Positions 16,237-25,132 of a stretch of DNA of 64,000 nucleotides are shown in pieces (the first letter of the stretch is position 1; each line of letters opens with the position of its first letter). This stretch comes from Lacrimispora xylanolytica (GTDB taxonomy: Bacteria > Bacillota > Clostridia > Lachnospirales > Lachnospiraceae). The position numbers and the translations under genes were made by a program. The stretch lies in the NCBI RefSeq assembly GCF_026723765.1, contig NZ_CP113524.1, forward strand, positions 3,953,001 to 4,017,000, given 5' to 3'. The notes under the pieces were generated by a model that saw only the letters and a list, made by a program, of their open reading frames with translations, did not search any database and was not told the DNA's origin.

Positions 16237-17019
16237 CTATTCGTACTCCTTATAGGCCTTCCGGTAAAAATGCATGAGCAATTTTACAACCGGCTCCGGC
16301 CATATTTTTCTAAACATCTCTGCTTCTTCCCTGGTACGGCTGTTATCGGCAATGCATGCCTTTGTGGTCGCCTCCTGGTGAACCCGGTAAAACATCAAAG
16401 GCCGCTCCACACAGACAAAACGTCCTGGCATTCCTGACAGCTTATATAAGGTATCCCAGTCCAGTGCGAACCGATAGGGAGACGTAAACAACGGCTCTCC
16501 CAGTCTTTCCTTATGATAAGCGCATACCGGGCAGCAGATGGAATTTCCAAAGATCAGGGCGCTTCTTTTCACTGCAGGCAAATGACTGAAGACTTTCAGC
16601 CGAAGAGGAAGACGGAGGATTCTCTTGATAAATTCTACCGCTTCAAACGTTGCCAGCTTGTTATCCTTAACCACAGCGTAGCCACTGGTAAACAGGGTCA
16701 TATCCGGGTACTTCTCTGCATATGCGGCCAATGTTTTTACATAGTCCTTGTGGTAACAGTCATCTTGATGGGCAATGGTAACATAACGGGAATCCGCCTT
16801 ATGATAAGCAAAATTCCAATCATCTCTAATGCTGCTTTCCCCATGGCGGATGAACATGGGTATGCCGTACCTCTCACACAGCTCTTTTAAAAAGGGGCTT
16901 GGGGTAGAAGTACAAAGCAAAATATCTGATTTTACTGTCTGGGCCTTTAAGGAACGTATGCAGGCTTCCAGATACGGGGAATCCTTATAGGCGCAGATTG
17001 CAAATGAATGTGGTGTCAT
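16237..17019 (-). CDS. Family 2 glycosyltransferase
   Basis: This is a 260-residue GT-A type glycosyltransferase, first gene of the CDP-sugar operon. It has SFAICAYKDSPYLEACIRSL at the N terminus, and AHQDDCYH (about residues 92-99) takes the place of the DxD metal site. There are no membrane segments. It probably transfers a sugar during surface-glycan assembly; donor and acceptor are unknown. An extended -10 promoter (TGGTATAAT on the minus strand, -10 at 17058-17063) lies just upstream. Confidence 0.85.
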   Translation of the reverse strand: MTPHSFAICAYKDSPYLEACIRSLKAQTVKSDILLCTSTPSPFLKELCERYGIPMFIRHGESSIRDDWNFAYHKADSRYVTIAHQDDCYHKDYVKTLAAYAEKYPDMTLFTSGYAVVKDNKLATFEAVEFIKRILRLPLRLKVFSHLPAVKRSALIFGNSICCPVCAYHKERLGEPLFTSPYRFALDWDTLYKLSGMPGRFVCVERPLMFYRVHQEATTKACIADNSRTREEAEMFRKIWPEPVVKLLMHFYRKAYKEYE

Positions 17020-17057
17020 ATTCTACCTCTGATAATGCTTGTCTTAGTATGGGTATG

Positions 17058-17066
17058 ATTATACCA
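17058..17066 (-). promoter_or_regulatory. Extended -10 promoter of the glycan operon
   Basis: Minus-strand TGGTATAAT lies about 40 bp ahead of the GT2 start, which fits the start of the five-gene unit GT2-rfbF-rfbG-rfbH-licD. Confidence 0.6.
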
Positions 17067-17112
17067 TAAAAGATGTAAAACATTCCACCATATTCATTAT
17101 TTTGAAAGAAAT

Positions 17113-17154
17113 TGCCCCTGCGGGCCAGCTAAAACTATGCCGGTCCGTGGGGGC
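17113..17154 (-). terminator. Probable terminator of the M42 peptidase gene
   Basis: A GC-rich imperfect stem (GCCCC ... GGGGC arms, with GU pairs on the minus strand) is followed by AATTTCTTTC on the minus strand, 22 bp after the peptidase stop. Confidence 0.55.
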
Positions 17155-17176
17155 ACCTGTGTTTCCTTCTTCTTTT

Positions 17177-18202
17177 TTACCGCTCTATATATGCTTCAAT
17201 CAGCTTTAAAGTCTGTTCCATACCGTCTACATGGGTCCGTTCGGTTCCGTGGGACGCATGGACGCCCTGTCCAATCAAGGCTCCCCGAATGTCGCTGCCC
17301 CCCCGGATGGCAGCCCCTACATCAGAGCCGTAATGCGGGAAGATGTCCACTGCAAAATCAATCTTATGCTCTTTGGCCAAAGAAATCAGGCGGCTTGTCA
17401 TTTCATAATCATAAGGTCCTGAAGAGTCCTGGGCACAGATGGATACTTTATGCTCGCTTCCCGTTAAATCATCTCCCAAAGCACCCATATCCACGGCAAT
17501 AAATTCTTCAATGTCCTGAGGAATAAAACTTGCCCCAAAGCCAACCTCTTCGTAATTGCTGATAACCAGCTTTAAGGTTCTCTTAGGTAATTTACCTGAC
17601 TGGGAAATATCTTTTAAGACTCCTAAAAGCACTGCCACAGAAGCCTTGTCATCTAAATGACGTGACTTGATATAGCCGCTCTCCGTATGAACGTACATTG
17701 GGTCAAAGCTGATATAATCGCCAGTGGAAATATCAAGCTTTTTCACATCCTCCCCACTGTATACCAGCTCGTCTAAACGCACCTCCATATTTTTCGGCTT
17801 CCGCTCCAGAGACTTGGCATTGTCATATGTGTGAAGAGATGGCTCCTTTGTGAGTATGGTTCCTGTGTAAGTCTTTCCAGTTCTTGTATGAATCTTACAG
17901 TACATGCCCTCAATGCTTTCCATCATAAATCCGCCTACCAAAACGATGTTAAGTCTTCCTTCCGGTGTAATGGAACGCACCATAGCGCCTAAGGTATCAA
18001 CATGAGCGGAAAGTCCTAATACTTCCTTTGACTGTCCGGGCACCTCAATAATCAGGCCACCTTTGCGGTTATATGTGGAAGCGTAGCCAAAACTGCGAGC
18101 TTCCTCCTCCACAGCTTTCATCACCTCTTTTGTATAGCCGCTGGGGCTTGGAATGTTTACGATTTTTTCCAGGATATTTGTTACGTATGTCATAGTTTCC
18201 AT
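17177..18202 (-). CDS. M42 family metallopeptidase (glutamyl aminopeptidase-like)
   Basis: This is a cytosolic dinuclear-metal aminopeptidase (341 residues), a family that forms large tetrahedral complexes and trims peptides. The metal ligands are visible: AHVDT (His67, Asp69), HLDDKAS, the catalytic EE in NYEEVGFGAS, VDMGALGDD, and the C-terminal His in GVHASHGTERTH. It is monocistronic, with an extended -10 (TGCTAAAAT on the minus strand, about 60 bp upstream). Confidence 0.93.
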   Translation of the reverse strand: METMTYVTNILEKIVNIPSPSGYTKEVMKAVEEEARSFGYASTYNRKGGLIIEVPGQSKEVLGLSAHVDTLGAMVRSITPEGRLNIVLVGGFMMESIEGMYCKIHTRTGKTYTGTILTKEPSLHTYDNAKSLERKPKNMEVRLDELVYSGEDVKKLDISTGDYISFDPMYVHTESGYIKSRHLDDKASVAVLLGVLKDISQSGKLPKRTLKLVISNYEEVGFGASFIPQDIEEFIAVDMGALGDDLTGSEHKVSICAQDSSGPYDYEMTSRLISLAKEHKIDFAVDIFPHYGSDVGAAIRGGSDIRGALIGQGVHASHGTERTHVDGMEQTLKLIEAYIER

Positions 18203-18480
18203 TGAATATGGCCTTCTTTCTTTTGATTTATCTTTTATTAATACGGTTCTTTCTGTCTATTTTAGCAGATTTTCTTTCCTATGGCTAGAGAATTGAAGCA
18301 TCCATGGTTTACAAATCAATCAAAAACTTATTTCTACCTGATGAGAGATACATAACAATCTTTCAAATGAATTCAAATGATTCTTGTTGAAAAAGGTTAG
18401 GGATAGACCCTTTTCATCATTATCCCATTCCTTTGAACTCACCACAAAAACACATTTTAAAGAAAAAGGAGATCATAATT

Positions 18481-19248
18481 ATGGCAGATTATAATAATGC
18501 AAACTATACATATGCCCAGGTACTTGCAGGCAATGGCTATTACATGAAGGATGATAAGCTTCGTTACAGTGCAGGTGTAAAAACAATGCAGCAGAAATTA
18601 AATGCAGCAGGCTACAACTGCGGGACTCCTGACGGAAAATTCGGCAGCGGCACAGATACTGCTGTAAGAAATTTTCAGAGAGCAAAAGGTCTTACAGTGG
18701 ATGGGAAGGCTGGTAAGGCGACTCTTAAAGCTCTTGATGGAGCCGACTCCGGCGGTGGGACTACCTATTGCAGTAACAGTTATTTAAACACCAAACAAAT
18801 GACGGTAAACGCTCAATATATCTTAAACTATTTACGGAACAAGGGCTGGACCAAAAATGCCGTCTGCGGAATGCTTGGCAACATGCAGACAGAGAGTACC
18901 ATCAACCCAGGTATTTGGCAGAGCTTAAAGGAAAACAACACCAGCGGCGGTTTTGGTCTGGTTCAGTGGACACCAGCTACCAAGTACATTGACTGGGCCA
19001 AAAGCAATGGATTAACTGTTGCAAATATGGATAGTGAATTAAAGCGTATTCTGTACGAAGTAAGCAACAAAGAACAGTTCCATGCAACTACCAAATACAA
19101 TATGACGTTCTCACAATTCACCCGTTCCACTGAGAGTGCCTATTACCTGGCTTGTGCCTTTTTACATAACTATGAGCAACCAAAAAATGCCTCCCAGGAT
19201 GAAACACGTGGAAATCAGGCAACTTATTGGTTTAATACACTATCATAA
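18481..19248 (+). CDS. Phage-type lysozyme with peptidoglycan-binding domain
   Basis: This is a 255-residue peptidoglycan hydrolase. Residues about 28-85 form a PG_binding_1 domain ([22 protein letters not shown] then [21 protein letters not shown]); residues about 105-190 resemble the phage tail-tip lysozyme fold ([14 protein letters not shown] with a likely catalytic Glu, then [13 protein letters not shown]). It has no signal peptide or membrane helix, as in endolysins that need a holin, yet no holin or phage gene is near. The start is the ATG six bases after AAAGGAGATC; the upstream in-frame ATG has no site. About 280 bases upstream (18203-18480) hold the divergent M42 promoter and no other gene. 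Confidence 0.85.
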   Translation: MADYNNANYTYAQVLAGNGYYMKDDKLRYSAGVKTMQQKLNAAGYNCGTPDGKFGSGTDTAVRNFQRAKGLTVDGKAGKATLKALDGADSGGGTTYCSNSYLNTKQMTVNAQYILNYLRNKGWTKNAVCGMLGNMQTESTINPGIWQSLKENNTSGGFGLVQWTPATKYIDWAKSNGLTVANMDSELKRILYEVSNKEQFHATTKYNMTFSQFTRSTESAYYLACAFLHNYEQPKNASQDETRGNQATYWFNTLS

Positions 19249-19271
19249 AAATAGTATAATGCACTCACTAT

Positions 19272-19315
19272 AAAAGAAGGGGGAAACTGTTTCTGCTTAG
19301 TTTCCCCCTTCTTTT
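19272..19315. terminator. Bidirectional terminator
   Basis: A perfect 17-bp stem (19272-19288 with 19299-19315, loop 10) has an A-run on one side and a T-run on the other. It separates the convergent lysozyme and lipoprotein genes. Confidence 0.9.
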
Positions 19316-19325
19316 AACGGTTCTA

Positions 19326-20180
19326 TTATCTATTTTCCCAAAGGTTCTGTTTCAGCAGATAGAACTGCTGTATATCACTGTATTTAAGCTGTGCTTCAAA
19401 ATGATCACTTCCAGTTGCGTGAACAGCAGGCAAACTAAACACTATACCGTCAGGCTTTAGGAAGAATTTTACATTCCCCTCAATACTAAAGGGGTCTACC
19501 GTCTGATATTCCGGTGATTGAAGCTTCAGCATTTCTGGAAAACTGGCTTTATCATAGGAAGTAACAGGGTTCTCAGGGAACATGGCTTTCTCAAAAAATA
19601 CTGCCTGGAAATCAGCATTGGTTGTATACAAATCTTTAAGATTCAGCTCTTTCATGGAATGCAGATCTACATTCATTGTAATTAAATTGTTGGTGCTATA
19701 TGCTGCATCGTCAATGGAGCTTGGACCCCAAAATATAATACTTACCACCTTATTATTGTTAAGTGTCACATCGGCTTGATAATCAATGTTTAATCTGGCA
19801 TCACTTGAAAAGAGAGATGTATCTATCTGAGCCAGGCTCTGTACTTTATCATAGACCATGGCGTTTAAGGCATCATTATTCTTGAATTGAGGATATTGAA
19901 TTTCTACAGAACTATTCTTATTTGGCGCTTCTGTATAAACAAGCATTGTAATGCTATCATCTTTTACCTTTGTTTCCTCCGTATTACTGATAGACAATGT
20001 CTCTTTTGTACTAATTTCTGTTTCTAATTCCTGTTTTTTCTCCTGCTTCTGTTCCTGCGTTTGTTCCTGCGTTTGTTCTACGGTTACCGTATATGATTCA
20101 CCATCTGCTTTTTTCCCACAGCCCCCAATAAGGATACAGGAAAAAAATACGAAGCCTAGTAAACCCATTTTCTTTTTCAT
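19326..20180 (-). CDS. Lipoprotein with DUF3298/DUF4163-like domain
   Basis: This is a 284-residue lipoprotein: signal peptide with lipobox LIGGC (Cys21), then a low-complexity Gln/Glu/Lys linker with the repeated unit EQTQ, then a region of about 200 residues resembling the DUF3298/PdaC-type extracellular domains seen in RsiV and peptidoglycan deacetylases (VEIQYPQFK, the acidic LNLKDLY, and a phenylalanine-rich end with FFLKPDGIVFSLP). No enzymatic domain is attached. The start is the ATG seven bases after GGAGG; the longer frame to 20231 lacks a site. Confidence 0.75.
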   Translation of the reverse strand: MKKKMGLLGFVFFSCILIGGCGKKADGESYTVTVEQTQEQTQEQKQEKKQELETEISTKETLSISNTEETKVKDDSITMLVYTEAPNKNSSVEIQYPQFKNNDALNAMVYDKVQSLAQIDTSLFSSDARLNIDYQADVTLNNNKVVSIIFWGPSSIDDAAYSTNNLITMNVDLHSMKELNLKDLYTTNADFQAVFFEKAMFPENPVTSYDKASFPEMLKLQSPEYQTVDPFSIEGNVKFFLKPDGIVFSLPAVHATGSDHFEAQLKYSDIQQFYLLKQNLWENR

Positions 20181-20354
20181 TGAAGTACCTCCACTTAATT
20201 TAATCCATATTATGTATGATCTCTCTATCATAATAATTACTTTTATATCTTATCATATGATGTAATAAATACGGTATTACTTGTAAGTTTTCCCTTCCTG
20301 AATCGACTTTATTTTACATGGTGTGAAACCCAACTGGCAGAGTTTTTTACATAA

Positions 20355-20400
20355 AAAATGCGCTTTGAACAGGCTGTAACAGCCGGTCAAAACGCATTTT
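20355..20400 (-). terminator. Terminator of the glutamine synthetase gene
   Basis: A long stem (AAAATGCG outer arms, TTTGA/TCAAA and GGCTG/CAGCC inner pairs) ends in a run of Ts on the minus strand, 17 bp after the stop. Confidence 0.8.
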
Positions 20401-20416
20401 GAATTTACTTATAAAA

Positions 20417-22534
20417 TTATACTTCGAAAATAAGATCGCCGTAGCTTGGTAATGGCCATATCTCTTTATCTACAATCATCTCAAGCTTATCAGCAGGTGC
20501 ACGAAGAGCTGCCATAGCAGGAACTACCTCATCGTGGTATGCAGCTGCCTGCTCTTTGTTCTCTTTGATCGCTGAGCACTTATCTGTTATCTCTACCAGT
20601 GCGGATAAGGCTACCTTCATATCAGAAAGGTACGCGCTCACTTCGATGAGAAGCTCTTCCTGTACGCTGGTATCTGCATCAGGACATGCTGTCTTGATCT
20701 TTCCTAAGGAATCTGCCAGTATGGAAGTGTATTTTACAACGGCAGGAATGAGCTGCTTTCCAGCCATATCAATCATAGTTCTGGCTTCGATGTTGATCGC
20801 CTTGGTATAAGCTTCATATTCAATCTCAACGCGAGATTCCAACTCAGCCTTTGTAAATACCTTAAATTCCTCAAACATCTTAACAGCAGCGTCTGTAGCA
20901 AGAGCTGGAATTGCATCGATCATGGACTTTAAGTTTGGAAGTCCTCTCTTCTCAGCTTCTTCTACCCATGCATCTGCATAACCGTTTCCATTGAAGATAA
21001 TTCTTCTGTGAGCGGCTAACTGCTTCTTGATTAAGTCATGAACTGCGGTATCGAAGTCTTCTGCCTTCTCAAGAATGTCTGCTGCTTCTTTGAATGCCTC
21101 TGCGGTAATGGTATTTAACACTACGTTTGGAGAGGAAATGGAATCGGAGGAACCAACCATACGGAACTCAAACTTGTTGCCTGTAAATGCAAATGGTGAA
21201 GTTCTGTTACGGTCTGTTGCATCCTTAAATAAATCTGGTAAGGTTCTAACACCTGTCTTTAAGGTGCCGCCTGCCTTGGAGCGGGTTGCCTCTCCAGTGC
21301 TGCAAAGCTGGTCAACTACGTCTTCTAACTGCTCGCCGATGAATACGGAGATGATAGCTGGAGGTGCCTCATTGGCTCCCAGTCTGTGATCATTTCCAAC
21401 GTCTGCTGCAGACTCACGAAGGAGGTCAGCGTGTTTGTCAACTGCCTTTAAGATACAGGATAATACCAGTAAGAACTGAATGTTCTCATGTGGTGTCTCG
21501 CCTGGATTTAATAGGTTGATGCCATCATCTGAGGTTAAGGACCAGTTGTTGTGCTTACCGGAACCATTCACGCCTGCAAATGGCTTCTCATGAAGGAGAC
21601 AATTAAGTCCGTGGCGTCCTGCTACCTTCTTTAAGGTTTCCATAACCAGCTGGTTATGATCTACGGCAACGTTTGCCTGCTCAAAGATTGGTGCCAGCTC
21701 GTGCTGTGCAGGAGCTACCTCATTATGCTGTGTCTTTGCCGGTACGCCTAACTTCCAAAGCTCTTCATTTACTTCCTTCATGTAAGCAGCAACTCGTTCC
21801 CGAATAGCTCCAAAGTAATGATCTTCCAGCTCCTGGCCTTTTGGAGGCATAGCGCCGAATAAAGTACGGCCAGCATAAATTAAATCTTTTCTCTGTAAAT
21901 ATTTATCGTGATCCACCAGGAAATACTCCTGCTCCGGTCCTACGGAAGGGGTAACTCTCTTGGCTGTGGTATTTCCAAATAATCTTAAGATTCTTAAAGC
22001 CTGCTCATCAACAGCCTCCATGGATCTTAAAAGAGGAGTTTTTTTATCAAGTGCTTCTCCTGTATAGGAACAGAAAGCAGTCGGTATGCAAAGGGTAACA
22101 CCAATTGCATCTTCTCTTAAGAATGCAGGTGAAGTACAATCCCAAGCAGTATAGCCTCTGGCCTCGAAGGTTGCTCTAAGTCCTCCAGATGGGAATGAGG
22201 ATGCATCCGGCTCTCCTTTTACCAGTTCTTTTCCGGAGAATTCCATGATGACCTTTCCTTCGGAAGTCGGTGCAGAGATAAAGGAATCATGCTTTTCTGC
22301 GGTAATACCGGTAAGCGGCTGGAACCAATGGGTGTAGTGAGTGGCACCTCTCTCAATTGCCCAGTCCTTCATTGCATGTGCAACTACATCAGCAATGGAA
22401 GGATCTAACTCTGCGCCATCCTCAATCGTTTTCTTTAACTTCTTGAAAACGGACTTTGGTAAACGCTCTCTCATAACGGTTTCGTTAAATACATTCTTGC
22501 CAAACTTTTCGGCTACGTTTACAACTTCACTCAT
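20417..22534 (-). CDS. glnN: Glutamine synthetase, type III
   Basis: This enzyme makes glutamine from glutamate, ammonia and ATP. At 705 residues it has the GSIII size, with the family's features: [15 protein letters not shown], the glutamate/metal site [11 protein letters not shown], the [12 protein letters not shown] block, the [19 protein letters not shown] stretch and [13 protein letters not shown] is a dodecamer common in gut Clostridia and Bacteroides. It is transcribed alone. The leader (22535-22680) contains a strong minus-strand hairpin with a T-rich tail that is either the aldolase terminator or an attenuator. GGATGGAG precedes the ATG. Confidence 0.96.
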   Translation of the reverse strand: MSEVVNVAEKFGKNVFNETVMRERLPKSVFKKLKKTIEDGAELDPSIADVVAHAMKDWAIERGATHYTHWFQPLTGITAEKHDSFISAPTSEGKVIMEFSGKELVKGEPDASSFPSGGLRATFEARGYTAWDCTSPAFLREDAIGVTLCIPTAFCSYTGEALDKKTPLLRSMEAVDEQALRILRLFGNTTAKRVTPSVGPEQEYFLVDHDKYLQRKDLIYAGRTLFGAMPPKGQELEDHYFGAIRERVAAYMKEVNEELWKLGVPAKTQHNEVAPAQHELAPIFEQANVAVDHNQLVMETLKKVAGRHGLNCLLHEKPFAGVNGSGKHNNWSLTSDDGINLLNPGETPHENIQFLLVLSCILKAVDKHADLLRESAADVGNDHRLGANEAPPAIISVFIGEQLEDVVDQLCSTGEATRSKAGGTLKTGVRTLPDLFKDATDRNRTSPFAFTGNKFEFRMVGSSDSISSPNVVLNTITAEAFKEAADILEKAEDFDTAVHDLIKKQLAAHRRIIFNGNGYADAWVEEAEKRGLPNLKSMIDAIPALATDAAVKMFEEFKVFTKAELESRVEIEYEAYTKAINIEARTMIDMAGKQLIPAVVKYTSILADSLGKIKTACPDADTSVQEELLIEVSAYLSDMKVALSALVEITDKCSAIKENKEQAAAYHDEVVPAMAALRAPADKLEMIVDKEIWPLPSYGDLIFEV

Positions 22535-22623
22535 AAATTCTCCATCCTCTCATATGAATTACCACTTAATAAAATTAAGTCAGTTCGCCCTTTTTAAGTC
22601 TCCTCAATAACTGAATATGCATA

Positions 22624-22663
22624 AAAAACAGAAAAGGCGCCCTCCCTTTGCAAGGAGAACGCC
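22624..22663 (-). terminator. Aldolase terminator or glnN leader attenuator
   Basis: A 10-bp stem (22636-22645 with 22654-22663) pairs fully only on the minus strand, where two positions become G-U. It is followed by TTTTCTGTTTTTT. A TTGATT / 17 bp / TATTTT promoter-like pair (about 22682-22710) sits directly upstream, so the hairpin may lie at the 5' end of the glnN transcript. A short alternative hairpin GAACG-ATGG-CGTTC overlaps its left arm. Confidence 0.65.
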
Positions 22664-22738
22664 ATCGTTCTTAATTAAAATAAATCATTTTCCTAAAAAA
22701 ATCAAGTACTTTTTCAAATATTTTTGAATTAAAAACAA

Positions 22739-23602
22739 TTATGCTTTTCCAACAGAACCAAATAATTCCATCTTCTCTTTTACAGTTCCCTTAATTGCTT
22801 CTACACCTGGTGCAAGAAGTTTTCTTGGGTCAAAGCCCTTGCCTTCTAAATCCTTGCCTGCTTCGATGTACTTACGGGTTGCCTCAGCAAAGGTAAGCTG
22901 ACACTCTGTATTAACGTTGATTTTAGCAACGCCAAGGCTGATGGCTTTCTTGATCTGATCTTCCGGAATGCCTGTACCACCGTGAAGAACTAAAGGCATA
23001 TCGCCAACTTTGTCTTTAATTGCTGCTAAAGTATCAAAGCTTAAACCAGCCCAGTTTTCCGGATATTTTCCGTGAATATTGCCGATACCTGCTGCCAGCA
23101 TGGTCACGCCTAAATCAGCTACCTGCTTACACTCGTCTGGATCTGCACACTCACCCATACCAACAACGCCGTCTTCTTCTCCGCCGATAGAACCAACCTC
23201 AGCCTCGATAGACATTCCCTTTTCTGCACAAACCTTTACAAGCTCTGTTGTCTTTTCAACATTCTCAGCAATCGGGTAATGGGAACCATCGAACATGATG
23301 GAAGAAAATCCTGCTTCGATACATTTATAACAGCCTTCATAGGAGCCGTGATCTAAATGAAGTGCTACTGGAACTGTAATCTTCATCTCTTCAATCATCG
23401 CTTTTACCATAGAAGCAACTGTTTTATAGCCAGTCATATATTTTCCAGCACCCTCGGAAACACCGAGAATAACTGGGGATTTTAACTCCTCTGCCGTCTG
23501 CAGAACTGCTTTTGTCCACTCAAGGTTGTTGATGTTGAACTGTCCGACTGCATACTTTCCGTCTCTTGCCTTTTCAAGCATCTCTTTCGCTGAAACTAAC
23601 AT
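22739..23602 (-). CDS. fba: Class II fructose-1,6-bisphosphate aldolase
   Basis: This zinc-dependent glycolytic enzyme splits fructose 1,6-bisphosphate (or makes it in gluconeogenesis). The 287-residue protein shows GQFNINNLEW, the zinc and catalytic region LHLDHGSYEGC, the GEEDG metal loop, GNIHGKYP and LHGGTGIP with the remaining His ligands. The start is the ATG eight bases after TGGAGG; the ATG five codons earlier lies within that site. It is monocistronic. Confidence 0.95.
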   Translation of the reverse strand: MLVSAKEMLEKARDGKYAVGQFNINNLEWTKAVLQTAEELKSPVILGVSEGAGKYMTGYKTVASMVKAMIEEMKITVPVALHLDHGSYEGCYKCIEAGFSSIMFDGSHYPIAENVEKTTELVKVCAEKGMSIEAEVGSIGGEEDGVVGMGECADPDECKQVADLGVTMLAAGIGNIHGKYPENWAGLSFDTLAAIKDKVGDMPLVLHGGTGIPEDQIKKAISLGVAKINVNTECQLTFAEATRKYIEAGKDLEGKGFDPRKLLAPGVEAIKGTVKEKMELFGSVGKA

Positions 23603-23776
23603 ATCTCGAACCTCCATCTATTTTTAGTTTTTATTTATTCATTATATACCATTTTGTCCTATTTGGAAAGTTTAATTTCAAAAAGATTGTTTTTTTTATA
23701 ACAAAGTTACATTTTGCTTTCATACGGTCATTGCTTTATAATGGTATTAGAATAAATACAACATGGGAGAAATGTT

Positions 23777-25132
23777 ATGAATCAGAAGACAGAAGAAGAT
23801 AGGAACCTGTTTACCAGAAAACAACTGAGAAAGCTGATTTTCCCCCTGGTCATCGAGCAGTTTTTAGCCGTTGCCATGGGAATGACGGATACCCTTATGG
23901 TGGCCGCCATCGGAGAGGCTGCCGTATCAGGCGTATCCATCGTTGATACCATTAACATTCTTTTGATCGGTCTCTTTGGTGCCATGGCAGCCGGCGGATC
24001 TGTTGTAGCAGCCCAGTACATTGGAAGAAAGGACGATAAGAACGTTGCAAAAGCTGCCGGACAGCTTTTTCTGGCCGTGGGAGGACTTTCTATCATCCTT
24101 GCGGCAATCGCCCTGATATTCAACGAGCCGCTTTTGCGTCTTGTTTATGGAAACATCAGTCAGGATGTTATGGATAATGCAAAGGTCTATTTTTTCCTGT
24201 CCGCCTTATCTTATCCTTTCCTCGCCTTTTATAACAGTTCCGCCGCGCTTTTCCGTTCCGCAGGCAATTCGGGAGTATCCATGCGGGTATCTCTCATTGC
24301 CAATGTAATGAATATCGTGGGTAATTTTATCTTTATCTTTGGACTCCATATGGGTGTGGCTGGATCTGGAATCTCCACTCTGATTTCAAGAATTTTCTGC
24401 GCTGTTATCATGCTGGTTCTGTTAAAAAGACATGCAGGATTAAGCGTTGATTTCACCCTTAAGGTGGATAAGGGAATGCTTCGAAGAATTCTTAATATCG
24501 GTGTACCGAATGGTGTGGAAAACAGTATCTTTCAGCTTGGGAAACTACTTTTATCAAGCCTGATCTCCAGTTTTGGTACCGTTGCCATTGCCGCCAATGC
24601 AGTAGCAAGTACCATATGCGGTCTGGAGACCATTCCAGCTACTGCTATCGGCATTGCCATGGTTACTGTGGTCGGACAGTGTGTGGGAGCCAGAGAACTG
24701 GATCAGGCAAAGAAATATATGGGAAGACTACTAAAAACCGCTTATCTCTGCCTCATCGTATTAAACCTCTCCATTATTCCATTTTTGAACGGAATAACGG
24801 CGCTGTTCCAGCTTTCCCCGGAAACCAGCGCCTTAGCGGTAAAACTTATGCTCTATCACAGCATCTGCTGCATGTTGATCCATCCACTGGCCTTCTGCCT
24901 CACCAACGGCCTGCGTGCCGCTGGTGACGTCCGTTTTACCATGGTGGTATCCATCTGCTCCATGTGGATCTGCCGTATCGTTCTTGCTTATTTCCTAAGC
25001 CTTCACCTTGGGCTTGGACTCATGGGCATCTGGATCGCCATGACCATCGACTGGCTGGTCCGCGCCATCTTCTTCTCCAGCCGTGTGCTGGGAGGAAAAT
25101 GGAAGCGGTTCGCCCTTCGTTCTCTGAATTAA
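23777..25132 (+). CDS. MATE family efflux transporter
   Basis: This is a 451-residue multidrug/toxin exporter of the MATE family driven by sodium or proton gradients. About twelve hydrophobic segments are visible in two similar halves; the N-terminal block LIFPLVIEQFLAVAMGMTD and GVSIVDTINILL are typical of the NorM/DinF branch. GGGAGA precedes the ATG. Its stop overlaps the stop of the convergent threonine synthase gene by 4 bp, leaving no room for a terminator between them. Confidence 0.93.
   Translation: MNQKTEEDRNLFTRKQLRKLIFPLVIEQFLAVAMGMTDTLMVAAIGEAAVSGVSIVDTINILLIGLFGAMAAGGSVVAAQYIGRKDDKNVAKAAGQLFLAVGGLSIILAAIALIFNEPLLRLVYGNISQDVMDNAKVYFFLSALSYPFLAFYNSSAALFRSAGNSGVSMRVSLIANVMNIVGNFIFIFGLHMGVAGSGISTLISRIFCAVIMLVLLKRHAGLSVDFTLKVDKGMLRRILNIGVPNGVENSIFQLGKLLLSSLISSFGTVAIAANAVASTICGLETIPATAIGIAMVTVVGQCVGARELDQAKKYMGRLLKTAYLCLIVLNLSIIPFLNGITALFQLSPETSALAVKLMLYHSICCMLIHPLAFCLTNGLRAAGDVRFTMVVSICSMWICRIVLAYFLSLHLGLGLMGIWIAMTIDWLVRAIFFSSRVLGGKWKRFALRSLN

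Noticed and set aside
22620-22680. ANTAR antiterminator target in the glnN leader
   Set aside because: ANTAR targets need two hexaloops with A at position 1 and G at 4; the loop here reads TGCAAA, and only one hairpin fits.
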